Positions 42,693-55,486 of a stretch of DNA of 64,000 nucleotides are shown piece by piece. This stretch comes from Branchiostoma belcheri (Eukaryota > Chordata > Leptocardii > Amphioxiformes > Branchiostomatidae): contig NW_017802503.1 in NCBI RefSeq assembly GCF_001625305.1, positions 652,142 through 716,141 on the forward strand, in the 5' to 3' direction. How positions within the stretch are numbered: the stretch's first letter is position 1; each line of letters starts with the position of its first letter. The translations under genes were made by a program, and so were the position numbers. The notes under the pieces were generated by a model. The model was given only the letters and a program-made list of their open reading frames with translations, had not been told where the DNA came from and ran no database searches.

Positions 42693-43538
42693 CATGAAAC
42701 ACATTAATGAGACTAGAAAGGCCGACATTTGCTTGGGAGCAAATACAGCATATTTCAGTCCATCTCCCTCCCACGCAAAAGTGGACTATTCCAAACTTAC
42801 CCCAGTGCAAAACTGGCAAAGGTTCTCAAATTAATGAATTAAATAGTAGCTATATGAGAACAAAGATGCAACAACAAGTACTTTGAATCTCGAAAGCTTT
42901 ACTAATCTTATTACAGGTATGCAAAAACTAACAATGATGAGATTTGATACATTTTGAAGGTCTTAGGTACATAAAATTGAATGTGTGGGTCATTACGCAC
43001 CACAGGTGCAATGTGACCTCAGGTAACCCGCAATGGAACACGTGTTCCATGGATGGAACCGGCCATTCTTTAGATAGAACATGGAACGGGTACAGCACTT
43101 TTGGCCCTTTTTTTGCTGAAAATAGCCATTTAAGTCCCCCAAATGAGTCAGTTGGAAGTGGTGTATGCCAAATACATGACTGCTATTCTGTAGACACATG
43201 TTCAAGGTACCCTTATACCGAATTTCATATCATTTGGTTGTTGAACCAGGGCTCAGGATCCAAAAATCCATTTTTTGGCGAAAATGCCCCAAAAAACCTT
43301 CATAAAAATTTTTCAAAGGCATGTATCAAAAAAATGAAAAAAAACGCCTGGGGGTATTGGCCCACTCTACCTCCATGCCAAATTTCAAGTCATTTGGCTG
43401 AATGATGGCGGAGTTGAATCCCTTTGACTGTGTGGCAGGAGGAGAAGAAGGAGAAGAAACATCAGAGAACACAATATATTTCATCCATACCATGGTATGG
43501 ACTGAAATATAATAACGACCCATTGATGTGTTTCATGT
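42693..43538. mobile_element. Fold-back element of about 850 bp
   Basis: CATGAAACACATTAATG at the left mirrors CATTGATGTGTTTCATG at the right. ATATTTCAGTCCAT and ATGGACTGAAATATA form an inner pair. The interior holds a 153-codon open frame (42944-43405) with no recognisable domain, which I treat as chance. Confidence 0.6.
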
Positions 43539-43539
43539 A

Positions 43540-44900
43540 AATTAAATGATAACGAACGTAAATCACTGTTCAGTTCAAGCTCGACAAAAAATGTAAAACA
43601 TTATCAAAGGAAGACACTTTTAAATATATTATATCATGTACAAATATAGACGTCATCAATGAAGTATGTAAGTATATGTCAAAATGTTTCAAAAAGAGAG
43701 AAGAAGCCATTAGAACTTAGATCAATATCACTTATATATATATTTCTTTTTTATTTTTATTTTTAGCATTGTATACCTTAGACCTGATGTTAGCCTTTCT
43801 TTATTACTATTGTTGTAGTACTCTCTAGTACATTGTACTTTGTACATCTGTGCATTTATCCCCCCGGGGAATGAACATGCAATTAAGTTTCATGTGTCTC
43901 ATTAATTCACTAAAAGAAGAATCGTCTATGTAGGAAGATTATTTGGACTGAAAGGAGTTATCACCAGTTTTTCCAGTTATCACGGGTTCCGAATTGAATT
44001 TTTCTATCACGACTAAATAAATGTGATAAATAGTCAAGTCTATAACAGAAGCTCGGCAGCAGTCATAAAACGTTACAAACTCCCATCGCGCATCTGCTTG
44101 GAGAACAAGATTGATGTAGTTAACACGTGGAGGTCGTAAATGAAATGCTGCAGGGCTTTCATCTGTAACTGTCGCCCAATTCTCTCCTCGTTTACGCGTC
44201 TTAATTCTAGCAAAAATGGCACGAAAGCATGTTGGACCGGTGCCACATCCTCTATTAACCGGCATAGTCGGCAGCGCCGGAAGTCTTTAGAGCCGGTATA
44301 TACCATTTATATCCGCTATGAAGACAGTGTGAGAGGATTTCAAACCACGAAGTTGCCATTCCGATGGTTTGAAAACAATATGCCGGTACTGAGGTATTCT
44401 TGACTTTGACCGCTCCATGACCCCCGCGAGCGCAAAAGCGATACATTTAACGCAAAGTAAATAAACAGTGTGCGCTGCGATGTAAAATATGGAAGAAATG
44501 TCGGACTTAACTTGTTGTGATTCTGGTGAAGACGTGCAACAAGTATTATGAGCCATCTTTTTGTCGATATTCTATGATAAAGGCATCATCTTATCAGAAC
44601 TGGACAGGTGATATTGATGAATTAATATTTCTGTCAGAAAGTGAATGTTTTCTTTAAAATGTTGAGACATGTCCGTAGCAAGGATTTTGCTTTGAAAATT
44701 GAACCTTTTGAAATGGCATTTCCTGCATTTTTGAGATGATTTTAATTGAAAAATCAGAGATAACTTTTTATTCAATGACAAAGTGAGCAGTTTTTTTTAG
44801 GATTATCACCCCACTGGTGATACAAATCAGTCCACCTTTTAAAGAAAATTTTGGACCTTTTGATAAAAAGTGGACCTTTGAACCTTTTTTTTCCGGGCCC
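43540..44900. other. Intergenic, nothing recognised
   Basis: No convincing exon, RNA gene or repeat element. An open frame at 43939-44265 (-) has no family character. Confidence 0.4.
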
Positions 44901-44903
44901 CCC

Positions 44904-45562
44904 TGGCTACGAACATGTGAGAAAACTTCATGTTGTACACTTTATCTGGGGGATATTTTGGACACGGGAACGAAAGTATTACACCAATGTTGAGTATTTT
45001 TCCACTCACCGACGTACTGGAATGTCAACATTAGGCCACAGCAAGTAAATTTTATGGATGACATCCTCCGCAGACTCCAAATCTAATGCGAGCGGGCGAA
45101 AAAAAACAAGGTTCCTGCATTTTAAAATTTGTACTCAATCATTGTACAAATGGATTTAATACAGTGGGAACATCACATATACACAGCCAGCACCACATAT
45201 CACTGCATCAAAGTAAAAAACAAAACATGAAATCAGAGCTTTTTCTTGTCTCCTCTCTTCATAGTTATCTGCCATCCACCTTCACGGCATGGCAACAGAC
45301 ATCTTTAGCATATTGACCACTGTCAGAAGGCAACAAAAATTTTTTTTTTCCCCAAAATCAGAAGAAAATTAATGCGCGCGCTGATGTCATCCATAAAAAT
45401 CACTTGCTGTGGCCTTAGTTCTAAACGTTTCTACCCGAACTGGCTACGGGCATGTGAGAAAACTGTCTCTTCATGTTGTACACTTTATCTGGGGGATATT
45501 TTGGACACGGAAACGAAAGTATTACACCAATGTTGAGTATTTTTCCACTCACCGACTTACTG
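44904..45562. repeat. Direct repeat pair of about 125 bp
   Basis: GCATGTGAGAAAACT.., TTTATCTGGGGGATATTTTG and TACACCAATGTTGAGTATTT recur at about 44904-45030 and 45436-45562, flanking the repeat shared with 40244. Confidence 0.8.
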
Positions 45563-45571
45563 GAATATCTA

Positions 45572-45744
45572 GCCTCTACCAGGCACCGCGGATCGCTGGA
45601 AAAATAGTAGAAATTGGCCGAAATAAAGGACCCGTGGGTCGCAAATTGGAGCTTCTATGGCCCGGGATCTTCTCTGGTATACTATCCCTTTATTTAGGCC
45701 AATTTCTACTATTTTTCCAGCGATCCGCGGAGCCTGGTAGAGGC
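45572..45744. mobile_element. TA-GCCTCTACCAGGC MITE, 'ACCGCGGATCGC' type
   Basis: Complete copy flanked by TA on both sides; the left arm GGAAAAATAGTAGAAATTGG faces the right arm CCAATTTCTACTATTTTTCC. Confidence 0.9.
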
Positions 45745-46707
45745 TAGCTAAGCGTCCCTGTTCTATCATAAGTTGTGCTTTGTCTCATTTGTGTAATCTA
45801 ATGGTCCAGTGAGATTTATCTCTGGTAAACCGTAAAGTTACATAAACCTACAGTAAGGTGGTGTAAAATTCTATGAGTTATCATCAAGGTCACAGTCAGC
45901 ACTAGACTCAATTCCAGAAAGCTCAGCCTGTGCTGTAAACAGGATTATGCTGCAAATAGAACTGAGATTGCCTGTTCTTCAAGTTGTGCACTTCTGTTAA
46001 GTTTTTAGAAGACACACATTCCTTTTTCTTGTTGAACTTCAGTGCTTTATTTCTTTGTAGAATGTTTTCAATTCAACTACAACGTATTATGTACACTGAA
46101 ATTGGTCAACTGTACAATTTTGTATGACCGTCTTGTAGCAACAAGTACATTGTAGGTCAGTCCCTTGGGCACACTCTGAGACAAACCAATATTTGTTGCC
46201 CCATTGACAAAGTTGTGCTGCTAAAACCGGTGACAATCATTCATGCCTTGTCACACAATCGCTTGGACCAATCCCCCGTGATATCCCACATTCACGCTGC
46301 GCCAATAAGTCTAAATTGATTGATATCCATCCTCCCCATAATCCTGTGATTATTGCACAAATGGGAAATCTTTTACCTACCCAATGTCACACAGGGCACT
46401 GGGGATATAGGGATGTTTATATACCCAGAGGACAACCAATCATGTTGCGGGATTCTAGATTGTGACGCAATAACCTGGCTATTAACTTCATCACCCGGTA
46501 ATCTACAGCAGGCAGTTATTGAAGAATTAATAATATGCATTTTCCATTATCCATGCGGGATTAAGGGTCTGACCCATTTTATATTAGCAGTAAAGTGTAC
46601 TGGCTATTTTCCGGTCCATGATTGTATAGATTACATTTCTGTAGTTACCGTGCAAATAGGCTGAATATATGCCGCACACCGATGACCTGGATGTTGTCTC
46701 TAACTCT

Positions 46708-46727
46708 NNNNNNNNNNNNNNNNNNNN
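46708..46727. other. Assembly gap (20 N)
   Basis: A run of 20 N directly precedes the right half of a GCCTCTACCAGGC MITE (46728-46803). The missing left arm is probably in the gap, since a hairpin is hard to assemble. Confidence 0.99.
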
Positions 46728-46803
46728 CTTCTCTGGTATACTATCCCTTTATTTCGGCCAATTTCTACTATTTTTCCAGCGATCCGCGGTGCCTGGTAGA
46801 GGC
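46728..46803. mobile_element. Right half of GCCTCTACCAGGC MITE, 'ACCGCGGATCGC' type
   Basis: CCAATTTCTACTATTTTTCC..GATCCGCGGTGCCTGGTAGA as in complete copies; the left arm is lost in the N gap. Confidence 0.85.
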
Positions 46804-47234
46804 TATGGAATGTCAACATTGGTTCTAAACGTTTCTACCCGTGCGCAGACACGCTCGGCATGCCGCGTTTCCCAGCGGTGGCGCCTTGAGACGTGGCGGC
46901 CAAACGTTACTCCATCTGCCGACATGACATGCCGTGTCAGCCTGCTGAACTTGAAGCGTTCACCGTCCGTGCTCTGGGATAAGCTAAGGCCACCCCAAGT
47001 AATTATTATGGAAGAAGAACTTTATTGTACGACAATTGTACAGGGTACATTGCATGGCAAATAGGTAACAATAAGTAGCATAGTAAAATAGATAGGTATA
47101 GAATAAAACTTAACAACTTATATATAGAAAAGAAATAATCAAAAGTTAGCTTAGGCTTTACAATCAGGCGGAGTTATATGGATGACATCCGCGCGCATTG
47201 ATTTTCGCCTGTTCTCTGACAAAATCACCTCCTC

Positions 47235-47450
47235 CAAGGCTCTGGTCTGGGTGCCATCCAACGTAGTCCATTATATTGTAGCTAGCGACAGTGGGGAGCC
47301 GGAACAGGTGTTCACCAGAGGTGGTATCAACGGAGGACAGCACCCAGGCTGCCGAAGCTCAATGGAACTCAATGAGCTCAGTACAGTGTCGACTAATACT
47401 AGTAAATGCCACAAAAGGCCAGCCTGTACCGGGGTTTGTCGTTAAAGTCA
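47235..47450. repeat. Interspersed repeat shared with 18816-19000
   Basis: CTGGGTGCCATCCAACG, GTGGGGAGCC, GCACCCAGGCTGCCG, ACAAAAGGCCAGCCTG and GGTTTGTCGT in the order seen at 18816. Confidence 0.6.
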
Positions 47451-48182
47451 CTATGTACTACACACACCACAAATCCACCATACCGGCTTTATATTCCTGT
47501 GGTTTAGCGAAATGTTTTGGTTGGATTTTTTTATTCGCCTGCGTGCACTAGTTTGGGGATCTTCAGAGGATGTCATTCATAATACTAAATCAGTGTGGCC
47601 TATTAGAAGCAAACACAGACATCATGAGGCGCGCTGACACCAGACGTCAAACCTTCCCGCCTTGTTTCACTCACGTCTCGGCTCCACATTCCGGTCGGCA
47701 GGCAGCCAGAGATGCCGAGTTCAAGTGCGGGACATAACTCACAGCCGAGACGTGCAGGTTTCAGACCGCTGAGGTATTATAGAGACGTTTGTTTGTACAG
47801 TGCTGAAGTGATGGCTACAGCCCAGTAAGACGTATTTGGAGAGCGGCAATGTGTCGTTCGAGTATCTAGGGCAACATACAACATACAAAACCACAATCGT
47901 TTAACTTTCAGCCCCCTGTGTAACGTAAGGATAAGTGGTTTAACATTTGGTCGAAGTGGGGTTGGTTTTAAATTTGAAAACGAAAAAAAAAAAGATTTAC
48001 GTAAGGTTCAGAATGAAAAAAATGTCACAAAAATTCATTTACATCGGAGACGAAATTCGAGCGTCAGGTAGAGGAATAGAGAAATTACAGTAGAGGAATT
48101 GGACAGCTTTGGCCTAAAACAGAACATCCTGGAGGGACATGTTTGCAGCCGCCATGCATCTTCTCGGAAGATTGTTATCACG

Positions 48183-48297
<115 letters not shown>

Positions 48298-48417
48298 GAG
48301 GAATTGGATCGAATGGGGAACAGAAAATTCTACTAACCTCGTTCCCTAGTATTCCGATGATATTATGGATAATTCAATCCGATCCAATTCATCTGTGACA
48401 GCATCTAGCAATCAGTG

Positions 48418-48674
48418 ATTATGTTTACCGAAGGAAAACATATTGTTTTTGCTCTGTTTCCTCTTCTTCTCCAAACCAATAAGGTCAACGACCTGAACCA
48501 GACGTCTGTCACCATAGTAACTGGTGTTGGGTTACATCATGTTGCAATTTTATATCAGGAGGGATTTAGACTCCTGTCTGACCATATATATGAATGTGTT
48601 TGAGTAAGAATTAACAGAGCAGACCATATGCGAAGGTAAATATTATGCATTTGCTTTGCAAACGTTACCTTTAG
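48418..48674. mobile_element. About 260-bp interspersed element, copy 3
   Basis: Most complete copy: ATGTTTACCGAAGGAAAACA start, TAACTGGTGTTGGGTTACAT and GAATTAACAGAGCAGACCAT inside, and a GCGAAGGTAAATATTATGC end. Confidence 0.8.
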
Positions 48675-49282
48675 GTCTCGGACCGGAGTTTTTTTCACGA
48701 TTTTGGATCCGGCGGACACCCTCAGACCGAAGGGCTATAACTCCACCAAAAAATGTACGCCGGGAAATCTCATTACATCAGTCAACGGAGGTTTCCAGCC
48801 GGCTTCCGATACAATTTTGGTTATTGTCCGTCGACTCCATAATTTGGGTAGAAACTGTAGTTAAACGTAAATTTTGGATACGAAAAATGTAGTTTTTTCG
48901 CAGTTTTTTCAACGGACCTGCTTGGAAAAAACGAATTTTCCCAGGCTAACGGCTTATATGCTGAAATAGCTTACTACTTTCTGTTTCTGAAAAACAGAAA
49001 AAAAATATAGGTTGTTGCGATAAGTTTTTCGCAAAATCCGGTGACGCGAACCCCTAGAAATTCCACATAGAACGCAGCTATTTGGGTCATCAGGTGACAA
49101 ACCGCATCACCCTTGCTCGCGGACTAATACCAAAAACGCTTCGCTGGCCGTCCAACTTCACCGCGCCGAAAAACACTACAATCCCAAGGCTTTTTGATCA
49201 ATTCAAAACCTAGTTGAAAATCTACAGCGATCGCCGAGCTATGGGGAGCCAAACCTAGCGTGACAACCTCGCAGATCCGGCG

Positions 49283-49740
49283 ATTTACTGCGCACTTACT
49301 TAGACTCTGGTCAGAATTAAACTCCGACCCGGAACCTTTATAGATTAATCTGAATCCCAAAAGTGTTTGTTCCATTCGAAGACATCCAGTGCAGTTTTTA
49401 GGGCTTGAAAACCCGATTTTTCAAAGCCAATATTCTAGTCATTTATCTACATACAGAGTTATAACCACACTCTCCCAATGTATATTGCCCCTCATGGAGC
49501 AAAAATACCCCAAATTCTGACGGAAAATGGTCACTGGAAGGGCCCTGGGCTGATTTTTAGGTTACCACCCAGAAAATAAAGGACTCATCTTTGGGCTAGT
49601 TTCTACAGTTTTGAATTCCCAAAGTATGAAATACTGACTCAAATGTGCTAATGTGAAGTAGTATGTGTCAATATCACGAAGACTACCTTATTCAGAATAT
49701 TTTCAGTTTCGCTGCCCTGAAATCGCATTGGATGGCCGAA
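49283..49740. repeat. Reverse-oriented copies of two repeats also seen near 9125 and 7509
   Basis: 49283-49345 is the inverse of 9125-9203. 49387-49740 is the inverse of the 310-bp family (7509, 35024). The two types are neighbours here but lie 1.3 kb apart on the left, which suggests one larger element. Confidence 0.65.
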
Positions 49741-51250
49741 GAAATGGGAGTGTAAAATCGAGCAGAGTGAACAAAAAGCCACACAATGACGGCGTGGTGA
49801 ATCAATAACAACGGAAGGGGTTTTCAATAGTATATCATATTCTTGGAATGGAGCAGATTCATCGATTGCCATAGATGTTCCACAGAAAAATAATTTATCT
49901 CATTTCCCAGCAGCAGACCGAAGGGAGCAGCACAAAGGGTTTTCGATTTGGTGACTTCCTGGTCCGAACATGTATTGAATACATCTCAAGACCCTGCATT
50001 CAATCTCCATCTTTAACTCAATTGATTAGCTTTCTGTCTTTACACTGTAGGGTGGTCATAGTCTATAGATAGTGGTGGAAGGCGTGAAATGGGACTCAAC
50101 TTGGGTTTATTATTATTTTACCGCCTGTTTCTAAAAAAAAAACAGTTTGTGTACCGGAGAGGGTGGCGGATTTAGGAAAATGATGAGCAAAAAATTATTA
50201 TAAAGACTGAAACTGCATTTGTAAATATAAAACTTTACGTTGATTCGTCATTGCCTACCCAGCCATTGCATAAATTGACAGGAACAACACAACAAAGCAA
50301 GTTTCTTATTTGAAAATCATTTTCGCCTCGCAATCCTCCCCACCGTGCTTTGGGCGTAGCCTTCATAAACCCATTCAGTCTGCATTTGAATTATCAAATA
50401 ACCAAATCAGCGATGCTGAACGCAACCCGATGAGTCTAGTCACCTGTACACAGTGTGCAGTCCCGTCCTACCACAGGGGACAATCTCTCTAACCGATAAA
50501 CAAACAAACAATCAGTCCTAAACACTCAGTTGAAATCCCGAAGAGAATTGGTACCTTCCGATAACCATCAATTAAAGTCAATTAGTGCAGCCATCCTTTA
50601 AAGATATGAGTCACTCTGGTAGTCAGCTGCCAGCAGCAAAATATCCCTCAAGAGCCGATTTGCTTTCGTCTGAAACGTATCATATCTTCCAGTCAGGTTC
50701 ACGTTCACGGTTTCTTCGGTATTTCATGGCTTCAGCAAGATTGTAGAAGAGAGGCCCGAGGTTGTGCTATGATGTAAGTAAGCGTTGAACGTCTGGAAAT
50801 TGTCTTGCGCCCGTTATCTTATCCTGGGTAGTCCAGAACTTCCGGATGGCCCGGCCTCCCTTGAAGGCTGGACTCTAACCTTGAAGACTTAGTTAAGCTC
50901 AGACAGAAACAGGTCTTTTATTTTCGAATCCCTTTTGAAGAGGACTTGGCCTAGTTAGTCAAAATCGTAAACTTTGAGAATTCTAGAAAATCTCAACTTT
51001 GTCCAATTTTTACGCGAAAGGAATCATTCTGACCGGAAGAATCTACTCTATAACATGGAATCATTTTGATAATCCTTGGCGCCCCCTATTTTTAGTGTGA
51101 CATCCCTATTAGTAGTCGTGAAAGTTGATCTTAATGAATTACATCATGGATCATTGTTAAGAATAGTCATGTACAAAACATATGAAAAATAGACAAGTTT
51201 GACCGAAACTGTAATCTCTCATGTCATCACAACACCCCTTCTGTCTTGTC
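49741..51250. other. Intergenic, nothing recognised
   Basis: No supportable exon, RNA or mobile element found by eye. Confidence 0.4.
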
Positions 51251-51254
51251 TTGA

Positions 51255-51415
51255 CACTGTTTTGGGTTTTGGCTTATTTTTGCCTTCTCTTTTGCACAGG
51301 ATTTTTTTTGGGGGGGGGGCATAAAAAAGATTCCAGGGCAAAAAAGTAAGACCGATTAAAAAGAGCATTAAAACACGCCAAAAATAAGCCAAAACCCACA
51401 CCTCTGCTCGATACT
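51255..51415. mobile_element. CTCCAAGCAGAGG fold-back MITE, degraded copy
   Basis: GGGTTTTGGCTTATTTTTGC at the left and CGCCAAAAATAAGCCAAAAC..CCTCTGCTCG at the right; the left terminus is lost. Confidence 0.7.
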
Positions 51416-51860
51416 GTTTAGTGCATCGATCTTGGAGGGTTGTGGACATTTTGGGTGAGGTCCAGAGTTGTACTCGGTACCAGACTGTCACTTCCCTTTG
51501 ACAAGGCTATGTCGATTCTAACATCTTCGTGCAAGAAGCCATGTGTTGCCAGTACACGCACGTTGTAACGTTATGATTTTCTAACAAAACGAAATTGAAT
51601 GGTCAAAATTACTACTTGTAAGAAATCGAGAAAGCTGCACTATTCTCGAAACCTGGCAAGTTGCCTTACGAATGTTTAACGTAACGTTACGTCGGTCCCA
51701 ACAGACAGAACACCATTATCAGCGACTGATTATGTCTGAGGCTCTCATCAACGTGAAACCAGCCTACACACCGCCCTATGGTGGAGATGAAGTTCAAAGA
51801 CCGAGTACTAGTAAATTGTCTGCCCGCTAAATTCAACTTGAGTCCCAGCCCTCCCTCCTA

Positions 51861-52019
51861 GCCTCTTCCAGGCTTCGGGAGGCGGCTGGAAAGAGTAGAA
51901 ATTGTCCAGGGGAGTTGGCAAAATGTACTCTCTAGCGGAGCAACTCCCCTGGGATGTTATCTCTCTCTATTTGGCCGATTTCTACTCTTTCCAGCCGCCT
52001 CCCGAAGCCTGGTAGAGGC
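51861..52019. mobile_element. TA-GCCTCTACCAGGC MITE, 'CTTCGGGAG' type
   Basis: TA|GCCTCTTCCAGGCTTCGGGA to CCCGAAGCCTGGTAGAGGC|TA; the left arm is shortened. It ends about 680 bp before the signal-peptide exon. Confidence 0.85.
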
Positions 52020-52696
52020 TAACAGCCTTATGCCACCCTAGGATCTGCTTGGAGATTGCTGGAGCCCGGGATCTCCCTCGGCTTGGCCCATTACCCGGGC
52101 TGTACCATCTCAGAACCTGGGCGGGGTCCGTAGTTACCCACCCCACCGCAGAGTGACATGCGGGCTCTCGCCTGCCGACCTCCCTCCCGACTAATCAGGG
52201 GCGCTTTCGTCAGAGGGATGCTGCGTCGTCACCAGGCCTGGCAGGGTAAGAAATCAGAGCCAGCCACAGCAAGTGACGTACAGGAATGCATTTTGGGGCG
52301 GTGGCTATTTTTGGTGGAGTCGTCCAGCTGAACCGTTGGTTGCGTCTTGGCGTGGTAGCGGACCTGCGTGCTACACGTACGTACTGACTGTGCGGCGCTG
52401 ATGCACAGGCGAGAGGCGGATCCATAAGGACAGGGTGCTCGCGCGCGTGTGTGAGAGAGTTACTGAGTGTCATCGGGACTGATAATCCGGACCTAGACTA
52501 GCTCTACAACTACCCTTGTGCCGTGTGCTTTCCCCTGCTGGCTTGGAGTAGAAAGAGGAACGGAGCTATTAAAATTCAGGAGCCGACGAAAATTAAGTGT
52601 GACCGTCGACAGCTGGGAGCAGCCCGCTGACAACCCCACACCTACCATCACGTTCTAGTCTCCGTTCTTTATATCAATACAGACGACCTCCTCACA

Positions 52697-52754
52697 ATGG
52701 GATCATCCCTGGAGCAGGCGGCTCTCCTGTTAATTCTTCTGCCGTTGTTAACAG
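52697..52754 (+). CDS. Signal-peptide first exon of an unidentified secreted or membrane protein
   Basis: ATG at 52697 in context CACAATGG opens MGSSLEQAALLLILLPLLT, a typical signal peptide, followed by a clean donor G|GTACGTGAT at 52755. The exon ends in phase 1, the usual phase for signal-peptide exons. About 450 bp upstream is GC- and CpG-richer than the surroundings, as a promoter/leader would be. No following exon is recognisable in the remaining 11 kb, so the first intron would be long and the gene identity is unknown. Confidence 0.55.
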
Positions 52755-53039
52755 GTACGTGATGTTACTTCTAGATGTCTCTTAGCCTCCACAGCATGCC
52801 AAAAACTGGCGGGTTTTGGGGGGTCTTTGGGGGAGCTTTTATGTGTTATTTTCTGATTGCATATACTAGTAGACAACATAGCCGGCCTGGTTGAATTACC
52901 CCCGTTTTTTGAACTGGGCTAGCTAATCAGAAAACAGCCGAAGACCACCAAACCCCCAGTTCTATAAGCCTGCTACGGAGGCTACCGATGTCTGGCCTGT
53001 ATAATTTGTATGAGCACACATGGTGGTGGGGGATGCCTA

Positions 53040-53198
53040 GCCTCTACCAGGCACCGCGGATCGCTGGAAAAATAGTAGAAATTGGCCGAAATAAAGGGGT
53101 AGTATACCAGGGGAGTTAGCCGGCCAGAGGGGATCCAATATGCGACCCACGGGTTATTTCTACTATTTTTCCAGCGATCCGCGGTGCCTGGTAGAGGC
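53040..53198. mobile_element. TA-GCCTCTACCAGGC MITE, 'ACCGCGGATCGC' type
   Basis: Complete copy, TA on both sides, 285 bp into the putative first intron of the signal-peptide gene. Confidence 0.9.
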
Positions 53199-53261
53199 TA
53201 GGGGATGCTGCAAGCATTCTGAAAAGTACACACGTCCGTATTAAACGTGTAGTCACTATTT

Positions 53262-53605
53262 AATAGGCTACGCTGGCTATATGTAAGAGAATAATTTTGA
53301 CAGGGGAGTTTTGCCGCCTTGGGGTTTGACTGGCCTCGGAGGGAAAGAAACAACCTTCCGCGGACTGACTCCCCTGGACAAATTTTACTCTCCTTTCTGC
53401 CGAATGCCACGGCCCGTAGAAAGGCCTGGGTGGAGGCTATGAAACATGTAGTCTCTTTCAGACTAACTACGCTGGCTATAAGAGAATATTTCGCAGGGAG
53501 TTTGGCCGCCTTGGGCTTTGACTGACCTCGGAGGCCCTGGCCAATTTTACTCTCCTTTTTGCTGAATGTCAGGACCCGTAGAAAGGCCTGGTGGAGCGAG
53601 GCTAT
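53262..53605. mobile_element. Two tandem MITEs of the 'CTACGCTGGCTAT' interior type
   Basis: GGCTACGCTGGCTATATGTA..GGCCTGGGTGGAGGCTATGA and CTAACTACGCTGGCTATAAG..GGCCTGGTGGAGCGAGGCTA lie head to tail, separated by about 20 bp. The interior shares TTTGCCGCCTTGGG and CGGAGG. They are related to 56467-56678. Confidence 0.75.
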
Positions 53606-54074
53606 GAAACATGTGCTTGTCTTCAGAAACACCACATTAGCGTCCGCGCTCATGTAAACAAATACCTCCCTGGGAGATTTCCATCAAATCAAAACCCTTT
53701 CTTAGCATTTCCCGGTCACAAAAATATTCCTGTCTGGAAAATGTCGAAAGTACACAAAAAATTACCAGGACGCCGTCACTGTTTACAAATCTATCATATA
53801 TAATATATATATACTTATGCACATGTGTATATATGCAGAGACAGATGCTGTAACGCTTTTTAGCAGGGACTTCTGAGTATTCTGGAGTGTGTAGTAATCG
53901 CATTAGGCTGGCTGACGTCCAATATGCTTTGCGGATATCTGCAGAAAACACTATTGGTTACGTGTACCGTGGTTACGTATACGGATATCATAAGTTAATA
54001 ACTATCACGTACAGTACAAGGAAACAAATTTCTAGGCACCTTCAACTGGACAGATGCAGTCCTACCTGACCGTA

Positions 54075-54367
54075 AAGGCTACGCTACTCTACTCTACTCT
54101 ACTCTACTCTACTCTACTCTACTCTACTCTACTCTACTCTACTCTACTCTACTCTACTCTACTCTACTCTACTCTACTCTACTCTACTCTACCTACTCTA
54201 CCTACTCTACTCTACTCTACTCTACTCTACTCTACTCTACTCTACTCTACTCTACTCTACTCTACTCTACCTACTCTACCTACTCTACTCTACTCTTCTC
54301 TACTCTACTCTACTCTACTCTACTCTACTCTACTCTACTCTACTCTACTCTACTCTACTCTACTCTA
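54075..54367. repeat. (CTCTA)n pentanucleotide array
   Basis: About 290 bp of CTCTA repeats with three-base-shorter CTACCTA interruptions. The frame stays open (LLYST repeats) and is not a gene. Confidence 0.98.
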
Positions 54368-54637
54368 CATAATTTATCATTGATCTAGTAGAGCTTGATA
54401 GATGTACGTTGAAAGAATTAAGGAGGGTGCACTCTCAGAGCATCTGGGGGCCCGTCAAAAATGAAAAACAGCCTTTGGACGGCACAAATGTTACAGTTTA
54501 GACGAGGTCACCCGTCAGCGTTTCTGGCTGCCATGGGCATGGCTGTACGTGTTGTTGATTACACGGAACCCTGACTCATCCCCGAACTCCGCCGGACCGC
54601 GGGCCCCGGCCTTGTCCGTGCCCCTGTGAACACGTAA

Positions 54638-54930
54638 TACTCTCAAAGCAGAGGTGTGGGTTTTGGCTTAGTTTTGGAGTGTGTTTTTTTTTTTGCTTTT
54701 TTATGGGGCCTTTTTAGTCTTCGTAATCCGTAGGCAGCCTCACCAAAAATCAACCTAATTCGTAATAGTACGTTAGCCGCAAAGCGTAAAGTTGTAATCA
54801 GCTCTGAGACGTAATTCGTCATCTAGGGCGAAAATGCAGACCCTCTTTTATTTCAGTGCAAAGAAGAAACCCCGATAAGTAAGCCTAAAAACTCGCCAAA
54901 TTCCTTAAACCCAAACCTCTGCTTGGAGAT
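54638..54930. mobile_element. CTCCAAGCAGAGG fold-back MITE with an internal insert
   Basis: ACTCTCAAAGCAGAGGTGTG to CCCAAACCTCTGCTTGGAGA. About 140 bp of unrelated sequence (CGTAATCCGTAGGCAGCC..) splits the usual centre. Confidence 0.8.
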
Positions 54931-55308
54931 TGACGTTCACGGCTATAATCGAATATTGGCGCCGGGACATAAACGTTAAATCAAGCAGCGCACGTCCATG
55001 CATTTTGATATTTTGTATCCACACGTACTATTGTACATGCACACCCAGCATTGTCTGCAAAACTCATTACTTTGCCAAACCGCACCTTGCCCGTACTCGA
55101 TAGGATTTGTGTTTCCCCGTGCACCAGACCCCACTTTTCTCACTCACCGCTGCGCCCAGCTTTGACTGGTACTCAAGTTACAACATTACCAAACCTCACG
55201 CTGCTACAGAAAGTACCTCAAATCTCCATGGATATTATCGGTAGGGGTTCAGAGGCGTTTGCCAAAGCAGCAATTTTGTGCCCAAGCTGCTGTTCATACA
55301 TTCTTGTA

Positions 55309-55486
55309 GCCTCTACCAGGCACCGCGGATCGCTGGAAAAATAGTAGAAATTGGACGAAATAAAGGGATAGTATATCAGAGAAGATCCGACCAGAGTGAA
55401 GATCCAATTTGCGACCCAATTTACTATCCCTTTATTTCGGCCAATTTCTACTATTTTTCCAGCGATCCGCGGTGCCTGGTAGAGGC
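55309..55486. mobile_element. TA-GCCTCTACCAGGC MITE, 'ACCGCGGATCGC' type
   Basis: Complete copy, TA on both sides; the arms are nearly identical. Confidence 0.9.

Noticed and set aside
42944-43405. 153-codon frame
   Set aside because: Lies inside a fold-back repeat, has no recognisable domain and includes common repeat sequence.
53198-53653. 151-codon minus-strand frame with internal repetition
   Set aside because: Produced by two head-to-tail MITEs of the CTACGCTGGCTAT type.
54054-54383. 109-codon LLYST-repeat frame
   Set aside because: A (CTCTA)n array; length divisible into an open frame by chance.
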